A stretch of DNA of 64,000 nucleotides from Athripsodes cinereus (lineage: Eukaryota > Arthropoda > Insecta > Trichoptera > Leptoceridae), in NCBI GenBank assembly GCA_947579605.1, contig OX388325.1:8241572-8305571 (forward strand), written 5' to 3'. This document shows positions 1 through 11,664 of the stretch, piece by piece. How positions within the stretch are numbered: the first letter of the stretch is position 1; each line of letters opens with the position of its first letter. The translations under genes were made by a program, and so were the position numbers. A model generated the notes under the pieces. It had not been told where the DNA came from and searched no databases. It saw only the letters and a list, made by a program, of their open reading frames with translations.

Positions 1-152
1 TGAATCTCTGCCGTCTCAAATCTCAATTGCACACCTGAGAATAAGGGCACAATACCTTATAGATTTTTTTTTATTCCACTCGTATGAATTAGCATTTTTA
101 GCATTAGACTTCAGGTACAACGCTGGGTTAGTTGGAAGCAAAGACATTATAC

Positions 153-533
153 CTACATAAAAATACCATGCATTTCTTTAAAATAAAAACATACCACCTG
201 AGAAAGTATATATAGTGAGTTACAATATTGGATTGGTCTGGTTACAAATTTGGATTTTCTTCTCCATTCCTCCGTATTATCTACTAGTCTCTTTAATTCT
301 ACAAAAGTGCCACAGTAGTTCATGCCTTTCTTCATTTGATTCATAGAGGTGTCTCTTGGTCGGCCTCTACCATTTCTGCTTTCGGTCATGCCCTCCACGA
401 TGGTAGTAAGCAGGCCTGGGTGCTTGATATTGTGACCGATCCAGTTTGCTCGATGTTTGCTGATTTTTTTAAGGAGTTGTTTACATTCGCCTACCATGAA
501 CAACACTAAACTTCTTCGTTTTCGAATCTCCAT
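153..533 (-). pseudogene. Non-LTR retrotransposon ORF2 C-terminal fragment
   Basis: The minus-strand reading frame (126 codons) carries the post-RT tail layout of RTE-like elements: a W-I-G-H word, then a basic G-R-G-R-P-R segment, then a segment ending E-E-W-R. In intact elements this region follows the reverse transcriptase thumb. No RT catalytic motif is present, so this is a 5'-truncated 3' fragment. The last ~30 codons look like read-through into flanking sequence. The order of motifs supports the family call. The exact clade is uncertain. Confidence 0.65.
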
Positions 534-544
534 AAAATATGCAA

Positions 545-1383
545 TGGCTTTGAATTGAAAATGATCGATTCTAGCATATTATTATGTTTATAAGACGAAT
601 TTTAAAGGGCGAATGAGTAAATGTATAAGAGTCTACAATATATCAAAGTAATCTAAAGTACGTACATATACTATATATGTAATGTATATAATATGTAAAC
701 AATATTTTAGCTAGGGGAATTTAGTGCAACATGTGACACCGTGCGAAAATCTATATTTAAATGGTCATTTGAAAAGGGCGTACGTTTTTTTTTACTTACA
801 CCTTATTACCATAAGAATAATGTGCAAATATATTATATAATTTAAACGTAAAGGAATGTGTTTTAAAAGATTTACGCGTTACTTTTTCGCACATGCAAAA
901 AAAATATAAGAATGGGAATAAATGAATGAAAAAAAATTGTAGCATGTCCAAATCGTGTTTTAGAAAATATCTATTGTGAACGATTCGTTCTGCGTAAGGC
1001 TGTTTTTGAATTTGGTTTATTTTGATGTATGAGTATTTTTTTTTTGTAATCGGGGTTCTAGATGTTTTTCTTTTTAAGATGGGATGCATTTGTACAATGC
1101 AATATTAAAAAAAGTGAGATATATTATGTATACAATATTTTAGGTCAGAATTCTGATTAAACACGAATCACTTTAGGTTGATCGAATTTAACGAACTTAA
1201 AATATTTCGAATTTGAATATAGAAATTATAAAACCTACCTTACAATTAATAAGCTATGTAATATTTAACTTTAAAATTCTTTCTTTCTATTAAAATTTCT
1301 TTTAAATTTATTAGTGGAACTAGTTTTTGAGTTTTTTGTAGAAAAAAAAAAGTTATTACATATTTAAATTATTAAATCTGGCA
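545..1383. other. AT-rich stretch, nothing recognised
   Basis: AT-rich sequence with A and T runs. A 97-codon minus-strand frame at 796-1089 is low-complexity, K/F/Y-rich and shows no domain; I treat it as chance. Confidence 0.5.
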
Positions 1384-1672
1384 ATGAAATGTTTAATTTT
1401 ATTATATTTAACAACAATCAAGCTCCGTAAAACTTCATATTTTGGTCACATAGTGAGAGGAGAAAAATATGTCGTCCTAAAACTGATCATAGAAGGGAAG
1501 ATTGAGGGCCGTAGAGGGGTTGGAAGAAGGCGGCTTTCCTGGCTCCAGAACATTCAGGAGTGGACCGGGATGAGAGGTGTGGAGGAGCTATTTTGTGCTG
1601 TCCAAAACAGGAAGGATTTCTCCCAGGTGGTCGGAGGGATCCGACAAGACACGTAGAGAAGAAGAAGAGAAA
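1384..1672 (+). pseudogene. LINE ORF2 C-terminal fragment with GAA-rich tail
   Basis: The frame holds the tail typical of RTE-like LINEs: F-G-H-I-V-R, then G-R-R-G-V-G-R-R-R-L-S-W-L, then a V-x-N-R-x-x-F segment and a stop at 1654-1656. A GAAGAAGAAGAG tail follows immediately, like the simple tails of RTE-group elements and like the tail of the fragment at 31943-32319. The RT domain is missing. It is a short 5'-truncated insertion. The first ~10 codons are probably flanking DNA. Confidence 0.7.
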
Positions 1673-1981
1673 ATGTTTTATATGCTATTTTTCGCGATAT
1701 GTTAAATGTGCTCCATTTCAATGTTCTCATTTTTTACTCAGGAATTGGTTTCTTTTACTTTGGAGATTGAGAATTGGAGAAATTACTTTCTCATTTCCTG
1801 TGTATGTTTAAGGTTTATTATAAACCCATAATCATTAGAAAGCTACCGTCCGGAAAAGAAGTATCACAAACCTTTTGATTAATTAATTATAGTTTTGTTA
1901 TATAAACAAACTATAATTATATTAGAAAAAACAACTTAATATTTTTTTTAATATAGGCAGAATAGTAATAGAAGATAGTCA

Positions 1982-2248
1982 TCACAGAATAATAAAATTG
2001 GCCTTCATTGATTTGAGAAGGGACAAATGGATTGATTCGGATGTCATACTCAGCAATGATTCAATACTCAAAGGAAATTGGCAATCGTTCTGAAGAGCAT
2101 CAACGAAAATATCATACGCATCCCTGATAGGGCACCCCAGGAAAACATGGTCAAGCGTCTCCTCGTCTAGGCCGCACTCGCAGTATGGACTTTCAACAAG
2201 TTGGATTTTAAAAAGATGAGCGTCCAGTCTACAGTGTCCAAATCGCAT
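1982..2248 (-). pseudogene. Jockey/R1-like LINE C-terminal Cys-His fragment
   Basis: The minus-strand frame begins R-F-G-H-C-R-L-D-A-H and contains a C-x-C-x(8)-H-x(4)-C cluster (C-E-C-G...L-D-H-V-F-L-G-C-P). This is the pattern after the RT domain in Jockey/R1-type elements, where it is thought to bind nucleic acid. Upstream RT sequence is absent, so the copy is truncated. The motif match is clear. The clade is a best guess. Confidence 0.7.
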
Positions 2249-2259
2249 TCGACATATGG

Positions 2260-3000
2260 CAGTAATAAATCACGATTTATTTAGGAAAGAAAATTTGTAC
2301 TATCATATTTATTTATTAATTTATTAATAACTTCAAGCAGTTCAACGGTTGGTGTAAGTTTGTAAATAAAAAAATATCACCATGAGTACTTTCATACAAA
2401 TATCGTTTTTAACGTTTATTTTAAGATAGTGGTAAAAAAACTATATCGGTACTTGTAAGGAACACTGAGTCTTTGATAAAAATAAAAAGATTTTGAATAA
2501 GCAATAAAAAATAAATTAACATAAAAAGTTGAATAACAAAAAAAATGTTCCGCCTTCCAATTTAAACATTTAACTAGTACCCAGCCCTTTTTTGACAGGT
2601 TAAAACTGTCAAAAAATACAAAACAAAACATTCATTAGTTGGTATGTAATTGTGCGATTTTTTTTATAACTTAAATTTACATAATAAATAACAACAAAAA
2701 AAAATTAAAAAAGTGCACCGCTACCTGAATTACTTTTTTTGAAGCGTTTTTTTTTAAATAAATTAGAATTAACACATGAATGCGAGACAATGCATAAAAT
2801 AAATTAAAGATGTTCCGATTTAACCCAACTTTCCCACAAGAAATACGATATGCCGTGCTCATTTTAGCAAATCTAATTTTATCTTAGTGTTTAATTTTTT
2901 GTTACTTTGCATATATTATAAGGGTTAGATTATTTTTTTTATTAGTCTAGGGTTATCTCTTTTTTTACATTAACAATTTTACTTTTAAATGCATATATTC
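2260..3000. other. AT-rich stretch, nothing recognised
   Basis: No repeat landmark or credible gene seen. Short minus-strand frames at 2416-2631 and 2677-2862 are F/K/Y-rich and look like chance. Confidence 0.5.
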
Positions 3001-3002
3001 CA

Positions 3003-3060
3003 GCACCGTCTTAAGCCAAAGAAGCGCCCGGGTGCGAGCAGAGTTCTGGGGCCCCACCCC
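3003..3060. mobile_element. Possible hAT-type element end
   Basis: A GC-rich island in AT-rich DNA. The order CACCGTCTTAAGCC, then GCGCCCGGG, then GGGGCCCC resembles the ends of hAT-group non-autonomous elements in insects. I found no matching opposite end, so the call is tentative. Confidence 0.3.
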
Positions 3061-3110
3061 ACAAAGATTATTGAGAGACCTTTTTTCAACTTTATGAATC
3101 TTTAAAACCA

Positions 3111-3265
3111 ATCAGATATCTCGATTGGAAAAATGTAACATTTTGCAAAATCTAATGGGAAGAAGTGAGAAAGGCTTCCCAACGCTTACGAATTGGCTCT
3201 AGGCTGGCTTAAGTGATCACTTTCGGTGTCCATAGAAAACGGATTCTCAAATCGAGATATCTGAT
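3111..3265. repeat. Foldback repeat with 15-bp arms
   Basis: ATCAGATATCTCGAT at 3111-3125 is matched by its exact reverse complement at 3251-3265. The interior contains a word (CCCAACGCTTACGAAT-like) that recurs at 9285-9420, and related sequence is found near 59330-59400, so this is a dispersed family. Probably a small MITE; outer boundaries and TSD are not clear. Confidence 0.5.
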
Positions 3266-4061
3266 TTGTTTTTCTTATCTGCACGTTGTGCCCACATCCG
3301 GTAAAACAATAAAAAGTAAATTATTATAATAATTATTACAATAATTTTAAATATTTTAAACACAAAATCTTTATATTTAGTAAAAACAAAAAAAATTATA
3401 ACTGTAACCAGGGACTCTACGGAACTCATTTAACTAATATTACTACATTGAAAGATCGTTAATAGAACAGTGTATTGTAGAAGAGAGTCTTTCAGTCCGT
3501 TAACAACTTCAGTGAATTGTAATAGATACTATTTTCAATACTTAACACTATCAGTGAATAAAAGCGATAAAAATACACATTATTTATGTTCTGGAAAACA
3601 ATAAAAGATATTAATATAAATAACAATAATATGAATAATAATAAAAAAACTATAAAAGCAATAAAACTACTTCCTGTCGAAAGATGTTTCCAGATGACAT
3701 TAAAGGGTTGAGACGAAGCCAACGGTTCTCAAACAAAAGGGACTCACGACTTTTATTCGTTATAATTTCACATTTTTCGTTAGTTGTAAAATGTCACAAA
3801 TAGATATTTACGTCAGCAGCGCTTGACTATTATTTTTTTCGGCTTTCCACCCGTTTTCTAGTAATTTGAGTCGTTTGGGAACAAACAAAGTATTCGATAC
3901 TAAGAGTCTGTATATATATAATTCTATTTGATTTAATTATATGACTACTTATATTAATTAACTTTTACCAAATTTTATTTAATAATTTATTTATATTGCG
4001 TGTATATTAATTTGTTTATATTGTTTTGAATTATAGGTATATTATTATTTTTTGTCTTAGT

Positions 4062-4180
4062 TACCTACTCCTGTCTAGTTTTAATTTACTTTTATGTACT
4101 TTTATGTCTGTCATATATTTTATACATGTTAAAGGCTAACGCCGTATATAGAAATAAATACAATAAAATAAAATAAATAA
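4062..4180 (+). repeat. LINE-like 3' end with AATAAA tail
   Basis: The segment ends in 'catgttaaaggctaacgccg' then AAATAAATAC-type repeats. Similar ends occur near 6785, 8060 and, reversed, at 24290-24370. Such tails are typical of LINE 3' untranslated ends in moths. No coding part is attached. Confidence 0.4.
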
Positions 4181-4256
4181 TACAAGATTCTTATATGCTA
4201 GTTTGGGCTAGCTAGATATCTATGAATTATCTATGCATGTTATATTATGTCATTTT
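4181..4256 (+). mobile_element. SINE-A, 3' fragment
   Basis: Matches the last ~75 bp of the SINE-A family (better copies at 23779-24043 and 42189-42437): ATACAAGATTC, then GTTTGGGCTAGCT, then the ATGTTATATTATG tail. The tRNA-like head is missing. Confidence 0.6.
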
Positions 4257-5205
4257 ATTAGCAAACAAAATATATTCAAAATGTAGTTGGGCAACAAATG
4301 CTTCACTAATTTCGTATAAAAGTAATGCTCCTTCTGCATTTTACGGGATATTGAAAAATTCACAGAAATAAGTGGGAAACTTATATTTACCGGGGACTCC
4401 ACAGTCCATGAATTCTATTCTTAAAAACCTCAAAAGCGTTTATCAAACATTATTTATAAAATATTAGATAAGTTTTTTAAGACTACGATGACATCTAGAA
4501 ACCTTTCAGTTATAGACGTAAAAAATTCCTTTACAGTTTGAGGAGCACATGTTTTAATATATTTAACCCTTTCAAACCCGCACTTATGAATAGAATTAAC
4601 ATGATACGATAGTTTTTATATATATCTAGGCGTTCCCGTATCGACAAAAGGTAATAAATCTATAATATTATCCTTTATAACTTTGCCGATAATTTCTTTT
4701 TTGAGTTATACATAGATATATAAGTTTAACCTGAGCTGTCTTTCTTGCAATAATTATTTTATGCTTCATTCTTTAAATTTACCTTTATGAAATAGATACC
4801 CTGAATTATATGTAATCGATATTACATATATCGAATTGGGAATAAATTATTCTTTTAAGGTAACTAGATTTTAACATTGCTAAAGCGGGACACCATTAAC
4901 TAAGAGGTGTTCTTGTGTATCATCTGATAGAGATAGACAGTCTGTTGTAAAATGTATTGATCGTTGGCAATGCCAAAATATGACATTATTAATTAAGTCC
5001 AAACAAAGGTGATCGAATTCTAACAACTGATCAATAATGCGAACTTTGATACTCAACAATTATTTGATATTATTAAACTTTAGCATTTTAAAATTAACAA
5101 AATAAATATAAAACTCATATCCTGGCGAAATAACTTCATGGTAACAAAAAACCATTATTCCCTTCCCGTTTTACTGGCGTTCCCCAGCTTGTTGTGCAAA
5201 CTACT
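4257..5205. other. AT-rich stretch, nothing recognised
   Basis: No open frame of note and no repeat landmark beyond a weak RTR-like 5' word (CCGGGGACTCCACAG) near 4391. Confidence 0.5.
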
Positions 5206-5210
5206 ACAAC

Positions 5211-5392
5211 TATCCCACCACGGCAAATCCCACAAGTGAGGTAACCAGCAGATCAGAGAATACAATAAACATGCAAGCTGTCCTCTTTATGCCATCAAAA
5301 CATTGAAACAGTCAAGAAGGATGGTAAACCTCATCGCTGAATTTAAGATGTAAAATATCTATATTTTTTCAAACACCCTATTTTAACAGGTG
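5211..5392 (-). mobile_element. RTR copy, antisense, diverged
   Basis: Reads CCACGGCAAATCCCACAAGTG, then CATGCAAGCTGTCCTCT, then CCTCATCGCTGAATTTAAGA, the antisense order of RTR landmarks. The 5' end of the repeat is lost after the ACACC...AACAGG word. Confidence 0.65.
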
Positions 5393-5524
5393 TAGTGCAT
5401 TCTTCTTTCCAACAATCGGGTAATTCTTTAAACGCAAAACGAATTGTTGAAAAACGGGAATGTCTTCCCAAAAGCGGGACTTGGTCACCTTAATCTAGTG
5501 TGACATCACTAATATTAATATAAA

Positions 5525-5770
5525 AAATATTATTTGGCTCTGTTCGTATGTTTTTGTGTACTTTGTAGATACCGTAAGACAAAACACATTTAACAACACT
5601 TTGAGACGTTATTGGCGGCACAAATCATCCTTGTAGGATGTTATGCCACAAGTGGAAAAAAAAAAAAAAGACAAAACACGGAAAAAATAATACACTATAT
5701 ACGAGGTCCCATCCTTTGGGTAGCCTTGGGATAAAAATATTTTAAATATCTTATATATTTACAGAGATTT
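5525..5770 (+). repeat. Diverged relative of the 10.4/11.2-kb repeat
   Basis: Shares 'aataatacacta' and CGAGGTC, then a run of phrases up to AAAATATCTTATATATT, with the two longer copies at 10403-10892 and 11173-11662. It is diverged and includes a poly-A interruption near 5658. Confidence 0.5.
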
Positions 5771-5885
5771 TATAGATATCCGATTTGTTTTTGGGGAACT
5801 AATATAATATAGTTATACCCACATGTTGTGCCAAAAAAAATAACATTTCAATTAATTGAACATTATATTATCAAGATCTCACACT

Positions 5886-5975
5886 CTTAGAACTGTCAAA
5901 TTTGAATCGTGGTGTTGCTAGTTTAAAAATATCTTTCTCCAATTCTCATTTCTGGCGAAAATTCTTACGGCGAGA
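5886..5975 (+). repeat. Relative of the 9.7-kb tandem unit
   Basis: Contains AGAACTGTCAAATTTGAATC, GTGGTGTTGC and CTCCAATT in the same order as the units at 9744-10010. Confidence 0.45.
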
Positions 5976-7036
5976 GATAATGTTGCGTAGGTAGGTACTA
6001 CAAAATAAAATGATTTAATTATTGCACGTTCAATTATTTATAATACATAATTAATGATACATTCATAAAATATTTTGAAATTAATAAATGATACAAGGAT
6101 GAAGGGTTGTCTGTATCAAAAATGTGCCACCCGTGGATTATCAAAAATACATTATTATCATCTATTGAAATATAATATAATACACAAAAGCAAAGCACAC
6201 GTCAATATAGATAAAAATAATTAATGATGCAGTGTAAACACGAAATTCCATTAAACCTATTATGATACATTCTTTGTTTGTTTGTTTATTTATTTACATT
6301 ATTGAATAAATATTAACACGTCATATTGTGTAGTAAGTATGTTTTTCAATATCACCCGCAGCCGAGGTTTATTATTTAGTTTAATAAACAGCTACTTTTG
6401 TATGTGATAGTCAAAATCCCTTACTAACTTTTTATTTATTCATTTTTTTGCACATCATTAAAAATACAATAGAAAATATTGTTAGTATGTATTGTTAGTA
6501 CAACAAATATTGGCACTGTCATTTCGTCCACAATGTTCCTGATATCCTGAAGACCCTCTTCCGCAATACACAGTTCCTAATATGTTAACAACTTCACTTC
6601 TCACTTAATATTTTATCGTAATTTACTGACTACTATATTATAATTTTATTGAATTTGAATTTTATTCTCACCATATACATAATTTTATTTCTTAATGTTT
6701 CTCTGTTTACCGTTGATTTGATGGTGCTATAAATTTATTGTTTTTTCTATGTCACTGTATCACTGTAGTATAATTTGTATTCAAACATGTAAAAGGCTTG
6801 TGCCGTGTGTTTTTTTTTAATAAAAAAATAAAAATAAAAAATAAAAACTTCAGTATAGTATTAATTTCAGGTTTCTCGATGGCAGTATCACTCTGAAATA
6901 TTAAGTCGAGAATGAAAAAAACTTTTTTATTAATAGACCTTTGTCTTAGCTCTCTACTTTTACAATTCGACATGGAATTTTGAGAATATAATACCCAAAG
7001 GTTGCAAATTAGTATTTATACGAATTTGAGATATTT
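5976..7036. other. AT-rich stretch; one LINE-like tail
   Basis: No gene seen. A LINE-like 3' end (ACATGTAAAAGGCTTGTGCC, then A-rich) lies at about 6785-6845. The rest shows no recognisable repeat. Confidence 0.45.
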
Positions 7037-7255
7037 CTGTCCCGTAGATTCCCTGGAAAAGAATAGGCATTTTACCCATTTCTGTAAGTTTTCGAATGTC
7101 CTGTAAAGCGCATTTATGAAACATCATGATGTAAAACTTTATTAAAATTTGCGGTGAGGTATACCACCCGTCCTGAACGACTTATACTTTTATCGGGGCA
7201 AAGAGGACAACTTTTACATGTAGTTAGTCCGCAGGCTACCCCACTTGTGAATATC
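7037..7255 (+). mobile_element. RTR copy, sense, near full length
   Basis: Landmarks in order: CCCGTAGATTCCCTGGAAAA, then GTTTTCGAATGTCCTGTAAA, then GGTGAGGTATACCACCCGTC, then GGCTACCCCACTTGTG. The terminal GCCGTGATGGTATA is replaced. Diverged but continuous. Confidence 0.65.
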
Positions 7256-7675
7256 GTTTAATATTTACAATTGGGGTAACCAACTTCTTTCTCGACCAGT
7301 TTCTTGGCACCAGCTGACGCCTTCGTTTTAGCCTCCAGTTTGAACGATCCGGAAGCGCCCTTTCATTTTGACATTTGAGATCATAGACAACAACTTGAAT
7401 ATTATTTTCGAGATCGTAAAGAGGAGACAGCTACCCTCTCCCCTTCACTACCCTGGGTGAACTCTTACTAGATACAAAATATATAATTTAAAAAAATGAG
7501 GTGAATTATGAATTGTCACGTACAGACTATAAAAATATGAAATAATAAACAAAAACATTAAGCACCTATTTTACATAAAATATTGCATTATCATTAAAAA
7601 AAATGTATAAAAAGGGGGAAGTGAAAATTTGATGATAAAATGGTTCAGTCCAGAATCCAGTCCAGAATCTCATCT

Positions 7676-7795
7676 ACACCACCCCCCACAAGTGAAATAG
7701 TCAGTAGAACAATAATTATTGTATCAATTGCAGCTAAGAGTGTTCTCCATGCCAATAACAAAGTATATGGGTGGCAATCAACACTGTTGGACTGA
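7676..7795 (-). mobile_element. RTR fragment, antisense, degraded
   Basis: CCCCACAAGTGAAATAGTCAG, then GTTCTCCATGCCAAT, then GGGTGGCAATCA match antisense RTR in order. Many changes. Confidence 0.45.
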
Positions 7796-7800
7796 AGATC

Positions 7801-7968
7801 GAGTTCGTCGGTAGCCTGGAGGTAGAGTCTCGGCCTCGTGAATAACGGGTCCGTGGTTCGATCGCAGGTGCCAAAAAACTCCCCTTTTACGACACAAGCT
7901 TTTAGCTTACTGTAAAAGGTGTATAAGGTTGTATTTGGGTTTGTAACAAAACCCAGATACTGTATACC
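7801..7968 (+). mobile_element. SINE-B (tRNA-derived)
   Basis: Starts GAGTTCGTCGGTAGCCTGGA with an A-box-like TAGCCTGGAGG, and has a B-box-like GGTTCGATCGC at 7855-7865, the two internal RNA polymerase III promoter parts of a tRNA head. The body runs through GTGTATAAGGTTGTATTTGG to AACAAAACCCAGA. Near-identical copies are at 27835-27995 and, antisense and interrupted, at 41690-42087. It is a SINE and not a tRNA gene: there is no complete cloverleaf and it is repeated with its body. Confidence 0.75.
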
Positions 7969-8039
7969 TTATTTTTTTTTAAATCTATAGAATACTGGAA
8001 AATTGCACAAAAGAGTAGATAAACCTACTAAATGTATAT

Positions 8040-8150
8040 AATATTATGTATCTTTATAACATGTAAATGGCCTGTACCGTGAACTATATATAAATAAACA
8101 TGCAGTTATTCTGCTGGCTACCCCGCTTGTGGAATATGACGTGATATGAT
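8040..8150 (+). repeat. LINE-like tail followed by RTR 3' end
   Basis: ACATGTAAATGGCCTGTACC plus an ATAAATAAACA tail, then an RTR 3' end (CTGGCTACCCCGCTTGTGGA, ATGACGTGATATGATA). Confidence 0.5.
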
Positions 8151-8299
8151 AGATAGCTGTATATACCTACCTTCATATTATTATGAACGAATTGAAATAT
8201 TTTATTATTAAAGAAAGATTAGGGAGCATTCTATATACCTAGGCACCTTTATAATAAAATAATAATAATAACACGTCTTTTCTTATTATCGGGTTTTCT

Positions 8300-8324
8300 A
8301 TTTATTATTATTATTATTATTATA
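8300..8324. repeat. (TTA)n microsatellite
   Basis: Perfect TTA repeats. Confidence 0.9.
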
Positions 8325-8521
8325 GATCACAAAATGGCGCAACAATCGAGTTTAATTATTAATTCTTATTCGAGAAATTATTTCGCAAATATAGATCGTC
8401 CGTAAAAAAGCACAGGGTCGTTGTCATGTTTCAAGATGCCCATAACGGTATTTTACTGATTAATTTATTATTAAATCTGTTTTTTCGAGTCTGTGAGGTC
8501 ATCTTTTACGTGTCAATAGAA

Positions 8522-8612
8522 AAGGAGACATTCAGGATGGGTGGCACACATCAACAGCGAAAGAGTGGGAGGTAAATAAATGAGTTCTTCGGTAGCCTGG
8601 AGGTAGAATATA
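8522..8612. mobile_element. RTR scrap next to SINE-B scrap
   Basis: GAGACATTCAGGATGGGTGG (antisense RTR) is followed at 8582 by GAGTTCTTCGGTAGCCTGGA, the first ~30 bp of SINE-B. Confidence 0.55.
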
Positions 8613-9284
8613 CAGAAAAGAAAATTGCTGTGGACTTTGTTATTATAATTATATTTAATTCAATAATTCTGTATACTACAGTCTTTTGGTGCTGATTAGT
8701 GGATGAGTAAGACTTCTATATTTGAATTAATAAGAAAACGACGACTCTCGACTTATTAAATTATATATCAATTTGAATCAGAAGACATCTCTCTCTCTCT
8801 CTCATTAAAAATTCACAGTTGATCGTTTTATGAATTCATAAAGGACAAGGGAAAATTTAAAACTTAGAAAAAAGAGTGAGAAACCTATTCTTTACGCGTG
8901 AATTCTATAATTGTGTGATAAAATGACCTAGAAAGTCAATAAAAATCTATAATTGAAGAAAACTTTCATCATTTTCTAACCGAATCGCTTACTCTAGTCA
9001 CGGCAATTACAACTAGATCACAGTTACTTGAAACGACCCTGCAGGGTCACCTCAGGTAAGCAGATGTCCCAAGTTCGACTCCTTATACGTAACCCAAACT
9101 TACCTTACTCAACATTGCGTACTACGGTATACAATAAATTATGTACAATACAAAATGAAGTATTGCTTCTTATACCCACATTAAATATTCAATCTAATAT
9201 ATATGTGAGACCGTTTGTATGTCTATCTGTAATTTGTAGACACTACAGAGAAATGTTTAGAATATTTTTTTTTTTTGTTTAACC
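8613..9284. other. Nothing recognised
   Basis: A short (CT)n run near 8790-8802. The 84-codon frame at 9028-9282 has no recognisable domain. Confidence 0.4.
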
Positions 9285-9420
9285 GGATTCGAGCACAACG
9301 TGGAGATGACAAAACCAGTCAGACACCTCGATTGGAGAACCGTTTTTACACTAAATGCAACAACATTGTACAAAATTAATTCGAAAGAAGTGAGAAAGAC
9401 GTCCCAACGCTTACGAATAT
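9285..9420 (+). repeat. Relative of the 3.1-kb foldback repeat
   Basis: Contains CACCTCGATTGGAGAACC and 'gtcccaacgcttacgaat', which align with 3105-3195. Confidence 0.45.
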
Positions 9421-9743
9421 TAGACAAGGCAGAAAGAATTATACACTCTTAACTCTTTGGGTAGGTTCTGGCTAGAAACATTATAAAATATCCTGTAATA
9501 TTATATTGACAGAAATTAATAGTTGATATGACAGCATGATTTGTACGGGCATTGGAAATATTGTTAGACAATATTATTATTTATATTTATTCAATTTATA
9601 TCAAAGTAAATATAAAAAAAATAGTTATTTTCTAGATGTATAATGTCTAGAATTTATTTTTAAATAAAAACATTACCTATGTACATTTGATGTATCTAAA
9701 TAAAAACTAGACAATAAATTATGCAAAAATAAATCTCTAATCA

Positions 9744-10012
9744 ATAGAGTTGAGAACTGTCAAAAATATCTAAATCATGGTGTTGCCAATTTTTTTTTTA
9801 TAAAATCCTCCAATTTATGTCATTTCTCAAGAAAGTATTTATGCTATAATTATGCAAGTGTTAATTTGTCAAATCACTAATTAAGAGAGCTTAGAACTGT
9901 CAAAAATATCTAAATCATGGTGTTGCCAGTTTCTTGATAAAATCCTCCAATTTATGACAATTATCAAGAAAGTATTTATGCTATAATTATGCAAGTGCTA
10001 ATTTGTCAATTC
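9744..10012 (+). repeat. Two-copy tandem repeat, ~140 bp unit
   Basis: GAGAACTGTCAAAAATATCT...AAATCATGGTGTTGCC...CAAGAAAGTATTTATGC...ATTATGCAAGTG...AATTTGTCAA occurs twice, at about 9750-9873 and 9892-10009, with few differences. A diverged third copy is at 5886-5975. Confidence 0.8.
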
Positions 10013-10324
10013 GACGTTTACTTGCTAAGCGGAATCGGGCAAAACTACTAGTTTCTAATACAAGAATACTTTTCTTCTAGGTTTAGTTATATCTATTTTT
10101 ATAAGGGGGGACCTTAGTAAATACATCATGAGAATAATTTTCAAAAATTAGATCGTATTCTGTTTTTAAATAGGTACTGTTACACATTTGTTATTATTAT
10201 TATTAATATTTACAAAATTATTTCTTCTAGTCATCTATTCTTTGTTAAAATTAAACCTATTCTTGTCAAAAATAATAATTCAATATTGTGTTGCATTCCG
10301 TTGTGTTATTTGGCGATCTAATCT

Positions 10325-10382
10325 ATCTATGACATCACTGCATACCCCACAAGTAAAGCAGCGAGCAGACAAACTCCATGAA
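10325..10382 (-). mobile_element. RTR 3' end scrap, antisense
   Basis: TACCCCACAAGTAAAGCAGC, then GAGCAGACAAAC resembles the RTR end. Confidence 0.4.
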
Positions 10383-10402
10383 ATAAGGATGTTAATACTG
10401 TA

Positions 10403-10892
10403 ATCCACACATAAATATTTGAGTCGGTTCGTATGTGCGTATGTCCTTTATGGACTCTGAAATAAGGAAAGACAGAAGTAAAATAATACACTCTATACGA
10501 GGTCTCATATCCTGGGCACGTTCAAGGCCAAAAACATTTAAAATATCTTATGTATTGATAAAGATATTATAATAATAAAATTTGTATGGAAAAATCTATG
10601 AAAGTTTTTGTAAGTAGCAATATTCATAGTCGAACATTTTTCAGTGTACTGAATTAATTTCACAATGGATGTAACGAGAAATACATCAGTACTGAAACTA
10701 AACATATGGGGATTATTTTGGTTATAAATTATTGTGTTTGGTTATGATAAAAACTCCTGAATTATGCGAGTTAAAATTGCATATTTTTGACATCTTGGGC
10801 TAATTTCATAATGGCCGACATGAATGACATAGAATCCAATACATTAATATTTTGGTTGGTACATCGGTTCATTAGTTTGTTTGTTTTTTGAC
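10403..10892 (+). repeat. Direct repeat, copy 1 (~490 bp)
   Basis: Begins ATCCACACATAAATATT. It is almost identical to 11173-11662 over phrases such as GACAGAAGTAAAATAATACA, ACGAGGTCTCAT, CCTGGGCACGTTCAAGGCC and CCGACATGAATGACATAGAA. Copies start 770 bp apart. Unit identity is unknown; no ORF or TIR seen. Confidence 0.85.
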
Positions 10893-11029
10893 TTTTATGT
10901 CCTCTGTACGATATGTCTCATCCAGTTTGCGAGCTGAAAACATTTAATAAGTATTCTTTTATAAAGATTGAATTTATAAATCATGATGTATCAACAATCT
11001 TTTGTCGATGTTTTGTAAAATCACAAAAA

Positions 11030-11170
11030 TCTCATATTATCTACAACAATCGACAATATGTGTTCTTATTTTATTGTAGGATATTCTGAGTTTCTTCTTA
11101 TTTCTAAATATAGTTATCTGTTATATCAAACACAGAGAATTTAGAAAGATTTATCATATCAAATGAAATG
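11030..11170 (+). repeat. Diverged ~176-bp unit between the direct repeats
   Basis: Contains 'ttcttattttattgta', GGATATTCTGAGTTTC and ATATAGTTATCTGTTATATC, matching the units at 11665-12090. So the 10.4-12.1-kb array alternates two unit types. Confidence 0.6.
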
Positions 11171-11172
11171 TA

Positions 11173-11662
11173 TCATCCACACATAAATATTCTAAAGCGT
11201 TCGTTAGTTCGTATGTCCTCAATGGACTCTGAAATAAGGAAAGACAGAAGTAAAATAATACACTCTATACGAGGTCTCATCTCCTGGGCACGTTCAAGGC
11301 CAAAAACATTTAAAATATCTTATGTATTGATAAAGAAATTATAATAATAAAATTTGTATGGAAAAATCTATGAAAGTTTTTGTAAGTAGCAATATTCATG
11401 GTCGAACATTTTTCAATGTACTGAATTAATTTCACAATGGATGTAACGAAAAATACATCAGTACTGAAACTAAACATTTGAGGATTATTTTGGTTATAAA
11501 TTATTGTGTTTGGTTATGATAAAAACTCCTGAATTATGCGAGTTAAAATTGCATATTTTTGACATCTTGAGCTAATTTCATATTGGCCGACATGAATGAC
11601 ATAGAATCCAATACATTAATATTTAGGTTGGTACATTGGTTCATTTGTTTGTTTGTTTTGTG
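11173..11662 (+). repeat. Direct repeat, copy 2 (~490 bp)
   Basis: Second copy of 10403-10892, with small substitutions only (for example CATCTTGAGCTAATTTCAT versus CATCTTGGGCTAATTTCAT). The low divergence suggests recent duplication or gene conversion. Confidence 0.85.
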
Positions 11663-11664
11663 AT